Assembly: GCF_040581485.1 (NCBI RefSeq)
Contig: NC_090130.1
Coordinates: 10,675,426 to 10,739,425, forward strand
DNA length: 64,000 bases
From: Linepithema humile
Lineage: Eukaryota; Arthropoda; Insecta; Hymenoptera; Formicidae
Reading direction: 5' to 3'
Each line of letters starts with the position of its first letter. The stretch's first letter is position 1. The notes under the pieces are model-generated. The model searched no databases. It had not been told where the DNA came from and was given only the letters and a program-made list of their open reading frames with translations. This document shows, one piece after another, positions 39,801 to 51,487 of the stretch. Both the position numbers and the translations under genes were made by a program.

Positions 39801-42800
39801 ATATTTATAACATCTAAAAATTTTTAAGAAAGCTGGTTTACAACTTATTAAAAATTTTTCTTATTTAAAATATCTTATTATTAAAATTATTACTTTTATT
39901 ATATATTATTAAAATTATTACACTTTATATTAATAGCGATATCATTATTAAAATTATATCATTTTTCTTACTTTAATAAAAAATAATGTTCAAAAATTTT
40001 TAATGTTTACTGTAAATTTGTAGTGTTTAATTTAATTTTATATTAGAAAAATTGTGCATATAATTTGTATTATACATAAAAAAAGTAACGGAAATTGTAA
40101 CAATTCGTTACTTTTTGAGTAACGGCAACGGTAACGAGTTCCTTTTTAAAATTAGTAACGAGTAACGATAACGAGTTAATTTTTAGAAAAAAGAACGGTA
40201 ATGGTAACGAGTTATTTTTATAAAGTAACTTTCCCAACCTTGGATAGAAGTATCAGTATCCATAGTAACGAATATTGTTAGGGCATCGTCGATGTCAAAC
40301 GTTTCGGCTGATCATTCAGCCATCTTTGGTGCTAACGTTACAAATCTGTTTAGTAGAAAGATTGTGGTTTCAATTCGTCATTAATAAAATTATTTGGAAG
40401 TAAAGTCACAAATGTGATTGCGAGATAGTCTTGTTTATGTAGGTGTTAACAGAATGTCACCATGTTCTCGACTGTCTCACAGTTCTTGACTGTCTCACAG
40501 TCGTGACATTCTGTTAACACTTATATAAACAAGACTATCTCGCAATCATATTTGTGACTTTACTTCCAAATAATTTTATTAATGACGAATTGAAACTACA
40601 ATCCATCAAAGCTCTATGAAATATTTATGGAACATCTATGATTGCTCCATATGATATCTATGAATATATTTAATGGATGTCGAATGGAGGTATGTAATGC
40701 GGAACTGTGGATGTCTAGTAGGCATCTATAGGAGATTATGGGTGTTTACGATAATTCAAGTTCGAGTTAGTTTCACTAGGACCGAAAAATGAGATATACA
40801 TAACCATCTAGAACCTTTATGATTTATGACACTCGACGCTGTCTTGTATTGCTTGAGTTAAATTCATTGGCCGGTATTCATAGTCCGTTCTTATATTCAA
40901 GATCGTCTTAAGCACGAACTTATATTCGCTCTCTTCGTCAGACACAATCTATGTTTGACGAAGAGAGCGAATATAAGTCCGTGCTTAAGACGATTTTAAA
41001 TATAAGAAGGGACTATGAATACCGCCCATTGAATTTGTTGAGTTTAATAAATATAATTATATACATATATATATAATTATATCTATTAAAGAGGTATACC
41101 AACATACATACCAACATTATTTGTTTCTTTCATAGACTGATTTGCAGTTGACATTTTTTTATTACAATAAAATTTGCTCTTTAAACTCAACAAATTCAAT
41201 GAATTTAACTCAAGCAATACAAGACAGCGTCGAGTTGTCATAAATCATAAAAGTTCTAGATGGTTATGTCTATCTCATTTTTCGGCCCTCGTGAAACAAA
41301 CTCGAACTTAAATTATCGTAAACATCCAAGGACAATCTAGGAAAAATGTTACACAATGGTGTAGTGTATAAAATTGCTTGTGTAGATTGCGAGGCAACAT
41401 ACATAGGCCAGACGAAGAGAAGGTTGGAGACTAGGATCAAAGAGCATAAAAACGACATTAAAAAAAGCACTTCTCCTTCAGTTATCTCACAATATCGATT
41501 AGAATTAAATCATCAAATGAATTGGGAAGGAGTTAGCATCGTTGATAATGAAAAATCATATTTCAGAAGACTAACTTCTGAAATGATAAACATAAAAAGA
41601 CAGTCACACGGATTAAATAAACAAAGTGACACTGATTTGCTCTCTGATTCGTATGTTCCGATTCTCAACTTATTGCCTACTTTATAGAGGTAGAAAAATA
41701 ACATTTTTCTCCTTGCCGGCTGTACATTTGATTACTCTTTCTTCTTGTGTTTTCCCCTCCCTTATATCCTTCTTGCCTAACGCCTTCTGGATTTCACGTT
41801 TTAGAATTAACATTAACTCACAGTTGAGAATATGGTGACTTTCGATCAACACCTCAGGATGCCGTCACATGCAACGTAACTTGCGTAAGCGTAACTTGCG
41901 CCGACTAATCACATCGTCTCATTTGAATTTTAGCTTCCACCTAGTTATTTTTATGTTTTTTACGCTATTGTTGTTACGATGAATTAAAGAAAGAAGCGCA
42001 ACTAAAGTGTGTGGTGGTGTAGGTGATGCAGCGTGAAAAGAGTACATTTTGTAATAATCTTTGTCTTTCTGTGAATATAGGACGTACCCACATTTTGCGA
42101 CGAGTTTTTTTCTCTTTATATATTATCAGTTTCCATATTGCAAACAGTTTTAATATGTGATGTTTTCTAATTTTCCGCTGTTGAAATGTTTGCTTCTTCC
42201 ACCTTTGCCATTGTTTCCATATAATAAATAATACTAAATCAGGATTCATTATACACTTTTCTGAGCTTATAATCATCTACTAATATATAAAAAATTAATA
42301 TTTGAATATTAACTTAATGAATTATTAATTATAACGTAATTAGCATGAATATAAATTAGTACCTTCTGGAATGATGAGTCTATCAATATCACCGATAATC
42401 TTTTTACATAACCTCAAGAACATACAAGGTGTACTAAATCAGATTTACTTTATAAATATTACATATATTCCGCTTCACATATACTCGTATACAGAATATC
42501 GGTTCCCCATGACGCGTACTTTTCCAGATGCGTAAGTTACGAAAACCAATCATAAATTTCTTTAGTATTTCTGTTAAAGTGTACAACAGAAACTCTAATC
42601 AGCAATTGGTTGTATTAGTTACGCATTTTTAACATTTCAGCAAAGTACGCCCCATGTGAATGCCGACTTTCAGAATGTGTAATTTTTGATAAAGTTACTA
42701 GAATACTCGGGTTACGCTTACGCAAGTTACGCCGCATGTGACGGCACCCTCAATAAGAAATTCTCGCGATCACATACGTGATCACTTCATAAGAGTTTTT

Positions 42801-45800
42801 ATTAATAATGACGAATTGAACTTACGGTCTTCTAAGAAACAGGTATGCGACAAAAAAATAAATTTATTTAGTTATTTATCTCAGTAGGTAAAAATTTTTA
42901 TTATATTGACCTCAATTATATAAAAAAAATTTCTAAGATATATAATTATTCAGTTTTGTAAAGATAGCACTGAAAATGGCTGAATGATCAGCTGAAACAT
43001 ATCCCAAATGAACAAAAAGATATCTTTTAGATCCCTAAAAGATATCTTGCTATGTCTTGAGATGTCTTACATTTTTAACGAAAAGATATCTTTTAGGAAT
43101 CTAAAAGATATCTTATGCAACAGTTTAAGATATCTTTCAGATATCTAGAGTTGTCTTTTAGATATCTTGCAGATTCTAAAAGATGTCTCGAAGACATCTT
43201 ACAGATCTCTTTTCGATATCTTTTAAATATCTTTTAGATATCTTTTATATGTCTTTTTAGATGTCTTGAATATATCTTTTAGATATCTTTTTGAGAGATC
43301 TTAAAATCTATATTGGAAAAATGGATAGAAACATAGCACGACAATGTTAAGTATATTAATTATAAGTGCAAATTGCTCTAAACTGCAACTTTTAATTAAT
43401 ATACTTAACATTGTCATATTATGTTTCTCTGATAGAGAAACTTGAAAACAATTTTTTCACTTGATATTTTATTAACACAGTATATTTTATTAATAGCAAA
43501 TATACATATATGAAAGATGACGCCAAATGTATTTCAATCGAGAATATTGATGAAGCAGTCCTCTATTGTTGTTTTTTCATTCTATATCTCATCTTATCAC
43601 CAGCATGTTGTAACCAGCTCTTGATATGTTTTACAATGGATGTAACGGTGCAGTCAGGTCCTTTGCCTTTTGTAAAACTTACAGCCGCTGCAAATATATA
43701 CATATTTATATTAGTAGATAAATATGGTTGAACAACATGAAATATGGGGTTGAGGAAGATTTCTATTTATATAAATAAAAATATTACTATTCTAAAAAAT
43801 AGCTAGCAAGTTGTACTTCTATATAATTTTTATACATTATAAATGTCAATGAGTATTTTCATACGTGCATTCACAAAGAATATAAAATAAAAAATAACAA
43901 TGTTAAAACCAAGACTCATGTAATTTTAAACAAATGAAGAGGAAAAAAGAGAATCTTGAGCCAAAGAATTTTTAGTTATTATTCTTTTAAAAATTTATTT
44001 AATATTCCAGTTTCGATTAAAATTTAACCATCAGTACATCTTAAGCAATATTAAATCCATTATTTATTATATATATAATTATTTGTAAAAGCCGTAAATA
44101 ATACATTGTCATTTAACAATTGGAATAATTAAAAGATTGTTTTGTAAAAAATATGTATGAAATCATAAAATAATCACAACACAATGAGTACTAATTAATT
44201 AAATAAATGAAAGTATTTTAAAGATTTGATATGTTGCATTACGTGGCTCTTACAAATATTATATATATATAATAAATAATGGATTGAATCTTGCTTAAGA
44301 TGTACTGAAAATGGTTAAATTTTAACCAAAACCTATACGAAATGTTACTCGAATATTACATAAATTTTTAAAAGAATAACAACTAAAAATTCTTGGGCTC
44401 AAGATTCCCTCTTTTCCTCTTCATTTGTTTAAAAAATAACATTTGCAAAAATTTGAAAGCTCATATAGATAATTTCTTACTGTATGCAAAAGTATGTACC
44501 ACTTACCAACTATGATGTTTGCAAAAGTAGAATTTTCTATTGCAATCGTATTTTTTGCACCGGTCCAAGATAGCTTATGACCAAGGTCAAATGATATACA
44601 GTTTGTTAGAATATTGGAAACCATTTTTTGTATGGAGTCACCACCAATACATTTAATTCTTTTGTCCTACAAAAAATATTGTCTGTAAGTGCTATTATTA
44701 AAACATTATTTACAAGTATTCTTGACTCTTTGATATTTATCATTTCTAAATTAATCCATTGATTGATTTATATGAATAATGTGATACTTACAAAACATTT
44801 ACGAAATGCTTCATTATTTTTTAATGTTTCATTGAATTCTAGGTATTGTTCAATTGATGTCAAAGGAAATTGAGGCATCAAATCCATAGTAACTTCATCA
44901 ATTCCTTCGTTTGCTGGAAATTTATCTCTTAAAATAGCAAGTATTGCACTCAGTTTGGAACTATTTTTAGCTGCTTCTTGTTTTATCTCTTTTCTTAATT
45001 GTTCAAAGCCTTCATATAAAATATTTAGCTTTTCACTTAAAGAATCTGAAACAAAAAAACTATTAATATTTTACTATTCAAAATTTAATATAATCATTAT
45101 CAGAAGAGATGCAAATTTTTGCAATGTTATAAATAATTTTAAAATACAATAATAATACTATAATATAATAATAATACTATAATTTATAATGCTATAATGG
45201 TACAATATACAATACAATAAAAATATTTTTCAAAGAAAATAAAAATATTATATATAAAAGATTATAATACTACAATGTACTAAAACGTACAACTTGTGTA
45301 TATTATTTGCAGTGTTTAAGAGAACAATGATACAATAAAATATACAATTGATATATATTATTTGCAGTTCTTGTTTCAATTTCTTGAACTGTTTCAGAAA
45401 ATAATGCTACTTACTTAGAGATGCATGTATTTCTTCATTCATATTCACTGTCACTATTGGAAGATTCACTTCTGCATCTGTAACAAATAACAATAATCAT
45501 ACTTTATTTAATTTCTTTATTAATTACTGACTTGTATTATACTATATTATTCCATAAAAAGTTACCGATAGTTTCGTCTTCAGCTTCTTTATCATCATTG
45601 TCAATTTCTATATTATAATTAGAATTTTCCTCGTTACTACCGATTTCTCGATAACAGTCAGCAATATCATCATTTATTTCCATTTCTTCACTTTCATTCT
45701 CTTCGTGGAAAACTTGAAGCGAAAATAGATGGTCCTTCAAAGATGAAGGAACATCAGAAATGATTGGCTTGTCTTTGTTAACACTTGAGGTTTTATCACA

Positions 45801-48800
45801 TATGAGGTCCTGAGTAATTCAAAATAAAAATCTATTTATATATATATATCTAAATATATAATGTATACATATTTTGTAATATATATATAATTATTTTTTA
45901 TTTATTATTCATTATTTCTCTACGTATCAATGTAAAGAATTATTAATCCATATTATTCATTATTATTTTTAATACTCACTTGCTTCTTATTATATTCTGG
46001 ATTAGCCGGTGCTCCTTCAAGTTGTTTAGGTGTAGCATTTCCCCAGCGATTTTTATAATTTCCTGGCGGTAATTCTATTGTTTTGTTTCTTTTGGAAGCA
46101 CTTGCTGTATAATATACATAAAATTTTTTGTAAATAAATTTATGACTCTTTAATATTTATATTTCTTAATTCAATATTTCAATTTAGTTCAATATTTACA
46201 TAATATTTCTTAATTATATATATTTATTCAATATTTTAATTTAGTTCAATATTTATATAATATTTCTTAATTATATATATTTATCTATTAATATTTATTA
46301 ATTTATGTTATCCAATAACTTACGATTATGATTGTCATCGTCAGAAGAATCGCCATAAAATTGTCTTTGTTTTATCAAACGTTTTGCAGGTAATGTTTGG
46401 TTTTTTTCAGAATCATTTAATGTAGCTAATTGAACTTCATCTGAAGTCGAGATGTTAATGCATGACTTTTCTATTTCTCGAGCTTTATCGTAAGTATCAT
46501 AAGGTCCCAAAATTTTATGATAATTGGAAACGTTCCAATCATTTCCAGGCTTCAGCTTTTTTTTATTGCATTAGTCATATTATATTTAGATGATGGATAT
46601 GCAAATGTTTTTTGCAAAAAGTTTATCCAACAGTTAGGAACAATTTGGCAATATTGGTCCCAAAATACAACGCAATACATCTAAAATAAAATATTGATTG
46701 AGTAATAGTAAGTATTTAAAGAGATAAATAGAAGGAGTAATCTTCTTAATATATAATTAAAACATTATTTTATTTTCTAAAATATTGTTGTGCTTAGAAT
46801 TTTTAATAACGATAAAATTTACTATAAATTTATAATAAATTAAAAAATTTTTAAATATTTTCAAAAATTAGAAATTATCTTTCGTGACATCATTAGCATC
46901 ATATATATATATATAATTATCATTGATATTATTTATGTAATATAATTATTTATTATAAATATTTTTTTATTTTACAGCAATTGCTTACTTCAATTATCAG
47001 TATGTATAATGGGAATTATACAAAAAGTTTCTTTGTAAGGAAGTCGCATTGCTTTAGCGCTTATTTTACTGACTGGATATATGCCAATTTCGGACCATAT
47101 ATTTCCGATGTGAATTCCCAACTGTCGTGAATCGCATGGATATAAAGGAATATTCGATGAATTTTGTAATGTTTTTCCAACTATTACTATTTCTCCATTT
47201 CTTTTACCAATATATTCAATCATGACAATATGCTTATGATCAATATAACAATAAGCGTCAGCTTCTCTTATACAAGACAATGAAAAATTTTTGAATTTTA
47301 TTTCCCGGTAGGAATATGTACATCCAAATAATAATTCTTTATTCCTGGAATTCAGAAGAATGGGATATTGTTGATACTCATATCTAATATCTCTTCCATT
47401 GTATGATTTTTCCATTAAACGTCTGTGTAATTGTTGTAAAGGTTGTGCACTTTTTCGAAGCATCTTCTTCATTTCTTTAAAATAATTTTCAAATGGAAAC
47501 GCACTGAACATATCTAAACATCCATAGTTTTGAACATCTTTGTGCAAATGTATCAAGTTATGTACATTGTAAGTAATGTATTGTTCACCATACAAAAGCT
47601 TGTATGCTTGTACAAAGTGTATTAGCAATTCATTTGCATATTTGTTATTATACTTGCAATCAGTAGGATTACACAAAATACTAATTGCACAATGTAAAAC
47701 ATAAAAATGCCTCAGGTAATCATTTGGTAAATATGACGTCAAAGTTACCAAGCCTGTGTATAGAAGAAACAATCTGAATTCCGTCGCTTTCCAGCGATCC
47801 AATTCATTCAATCCTCTCGGTTTTCTTGAAAATTCTTTAGGTATATACGGTATTAACTGTTTCAAATCATCTGACAATTTATGAATTTCAGAAGCAGACA
47901 GTTTAACATTCCTTATACCTGTAATCCATAATTTTGTAAGTTTTTTCATTACACCAAGACAAACCAGATGCATGTAGTCTAAAGGAAATTGTGTAACCAT
48001 TTTCAAGGCTATGTTTTCAAAAGGTGAATTATCTAAATGATGATCTTCATTTTGCCGCAACAAAAATGTTTCGTCAGTACGTAATGGAGCATTTTTGTTT
48101 AAAAATAACATCCGACCATTTATCCATTCACCTTCTTCTTCACATTTATCACATCCATAATATCCGGTATGGCTTTTTATACATTTCATAAATGCTCTTG
48201 CCGGGGCGTCGCATATTACGGTATTTATCAAAATTTCATAATTTTTTCCTTCATAATTAAATCCTTCTTCTTCAATTTCAGTATATTCTTCAATAAAATT
48301 ATCAATAATTTCATCAGGTTTTCCAGGTTTACAATATCCATGATAAACTCCAATGACAAAAGGTTCTTCTCTATAATCTATGTGAACAATTTGTTCTAAA
48401 AGTGGCCAAAACTGTGCTTTGGAACTTTTTGCCAGTGGTAAACCGTCAATGCCTAAATTGATCCTGATTGGATTTTCAATATTAACAGATCTAGTGTGTT
48501 TCAAATGATCTTCCAATGCTCTTTTCAATCCGTGGTAATAATAAGTTCCAGAAGCAGTATTAATCATTGATGTTGTTTGTGGTGTTTGCAACAACGTTCG
48601 AGCTTCAGTTGGAAGATCTTCATGTCCATAAGCTTTGAGACCTTTTAGCAATTTAGTAATGGCTACATGAGTAATATTATTTTCAATACTCCAACTCCGT
48701 AGAAATTCTCGTAGTGTTGCTTCTTTTTGTGGATAACAATTCAAAACTTCATCGTTATGTTTATCATCTAAATCTGACTCCACGTCAGAATCTTCAGAAT

Positions 48801-51426
48801 AAGAATCAATCCCAAAATCTTCAACATCTTGAGATACATCATTCTCCATCGAAATGTTACGAATATCAATATTTTTGTGAGACTCTCCTTGAGGATTCTC
48901 ATTCTCAATTTCTTTATTATTTGTTTCATTAATTGTAAACTTCTTGTCTATTTCTTGTCGTCGACGCCATTGTTGGGAACGACTCAAATGTTCATAGTTT
49001 TTCCTCTTCGGCATATCACAATATTTCTTAAAAGAGTATTTACAAAATTAAAATGTTTCATACCGTGTGTTTACAAAATAAAAATTTTTCCAAAATTAAT
49101 TTTTCAACAAATCGTTAAAATTCTTCTCTCATAAAAAAAAGTTAAAGTTAAAAAAGTTAAAGTTCTCTCATTAAATATAACAGTCTCTTGTTCATTCATC
49201 ACAACTGTTTCAGATTGTAATATCAGAAGCGAGAAAATACATAATAAAAATTATTTTTTATTATTGCTAAATATATTCAAGTAAAAATATTTTTTATTAA
49301 AACAATGTAATCAATAGAACTGAGTAATAAAAAAATCGAAAACTATTTTTTTGTTTTATAGAGGAATTAAATAATATTTTTTGGTATATACATGTACATA
49401 TACAGTCAAATACTCATATATTTTTGTGTCAGACAATCGATTCCCCAGAGCAACGCAATAGTTTAAAGAGAAATTTTCTTTCAACTTTTCAAAAATATCA
49501 AAAATATCAAAAAATTGTGTTAAGATTGAATGGCCCGTTTTTTTGCGGTTGAGTGTATTTTTTTAATTTCATAGAAAGGATCAAAAATGACATACGGAAC
49601 GGTTTCCAAGTACATGAAAAAAATTGAAGACATTTGTAAATAAGTGAATGAAACGCTATTTCGATGTAAAAAACGTTGTTGACCTGCCGGATCGTGACTC
49701 TGTGCAAAAAACAATGAAAAAGCAAGACGCAATGATTTTAAAGATGTTTCAAAAGAATCCCCGTTTATTATTGCATAGCGGACAAACGGCTTTGTGCAAA
49801 AAAGTGTCATGTGATACTACAAGAAGGCGTTTACAGGCTCATAGTGTGAAATTTCGTAGGACAGTGAAGAAACCGCTACTGTCTGCAAACTACGTCGAGA
49901 AAAGGCTCGCTTGGGCGAAAGAAAATTTGGACCGTGATTAGGACAATGTTATTTTTTCGGATGAAACTTTTTTTTTGGCAAATTCTTCTATTAATCGTGC
50001 AAGTTTAAGCTCCGAGGGAAGAATATTTATACTGTTAAGCAGTTAGTTCGACAGATTAAATTTATATAGAAATATTTGTCTTAAAATTGTGCTATAACAT
50101 TGGCAGAAAGTATACCTCGGAGATGCCAGGCAATTATTGATAATGGAGGTGATAGGACAATTTATTAATAAAGCGTCATAATCTATATCATGCCCAATCT
50201 GTGTTTTTCTTTTCAATTAAGTTAAATATTCAATTTCAATTCATTATCCCAAATCGTTTTCGAGTTTCTCTGTACACGCTTTTGTGAAACAGACTGCATA
50301 TATAGATGTAATATTTATATATATAATATTTATTTTATAATATCCATGACAATAGAATTTTTTAAACTTTATACATATATAAATACCTTTGTTTCTCGAT
50401 ACTAAAATATTTTTTTCTTGTGATGAAAATGTAGAGCGCCTGAAGAACGACTGGAAAAAAAGATCCCAAAAACAGCTTTCATTTGTCATGACTGTTGGAG
50501 AGCAACGGTTGTTAGGAAGAGCGATTATATAGTGTGTCCAAAACGTATTTATCAAAACTGTGGTAACAGTCATTTGTTAAGAGCAGTTGGAACTTATATA
50601 ATTATAACCATGTTGAATATCTTGTTTCTTAAGATGCCTGCAAAGTTTACTACATACATAAACAGACATAATATCGTGCAACAATAAATTATACTTTGTA
50701 ATTTTTATAATTGATTACTAATTGATATTAATTACTAATTGATATTTAACAGATATATACACTATTAAACTTCACAGATTATAAATTTAAATAACAATGC
50801 AACTAACAGTTTAAAAATATAGTATTTTTAAATATTATTTCAAAGCACTTACATAAAAAACTGTGATCCATTAGTATTTCTACCACGGTTTGCCATTGAT
50901 AATAAAAATGGCTTATTATGTTTCACGATAAAATTTTTATCTACAAAAATTGCAATTTTTAAGTAGTAATCAAAGATAATATACTTTATTGTATTCTTTG
51001 TAAATTCATACATTAAATCAAGTCTACGGTATTAAAATAATAAAATTACCTGCAAATGTTTCACCATAAATTGATTCGCCACTTGTTCCATTATCTATTG
51101 AAAAATCTCCACCTTGAATTAAAAAATCCTTCACAACTTTATGAAATACAATGCCTTTATAATGCAACGGTTTGTATGTTGTTTTTCCAGTCCTTTTTCT
51201 CTACTACACAAAGCGCAAAAATTTTCGTACGTTATAGGATAGATAACTGAGAAAAGCTCTAAGACTATTCAGACCATGGGCAATCCACCCACTTCGATGT
51301 CAAAGAATACTCTCATATTGACATTAGCCATGTTGTGTTGTACTATAACAACAAAATATGATTAAGGGGACTTTGATTTTTATAATATTTGTTAAATATA
51401 TTCATAAAATTATAGATATGTACACG

Positions 51427-51487
<61 letters not shown>

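Larger units (their letters stand above)
39066..41687 (+). pseudogene. Penelope-like element, thumb and GIY-YIG endonuclease half, interrupted
   Basis: The frame at 39113-39390 reads WHHKQTFSGRYLNFFSQYHI...MVDRAI...HPRFHQEDF, the region following the YVDD palm in Penelope-like proteins. About 1.9 kb of other elements follow. The frame at 41346-41687 then gives a GIY-YIG endonuclease (VVYKIACVDCEATYIGQTKRR, with R and E further on) and a short tail ending in a stop. The bases around 39066-39112 still look coding (ENMVTFD, then shifted IRNSRKM). The same DNA motif recurs at 41822-41856 and resumes at 42750, suggesting a second, truncated tandem copy. Confidence 0.85.

Noticed and set aside
50244..50573. 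Minus-strand frame of 109 codons, considered as a continuation of the cyclophilin gene
   Set aside because: The expected following cyclophilin motif (TTKPTPHLD-type) is absent in all frames, so the fragment is taken to end at 50853.
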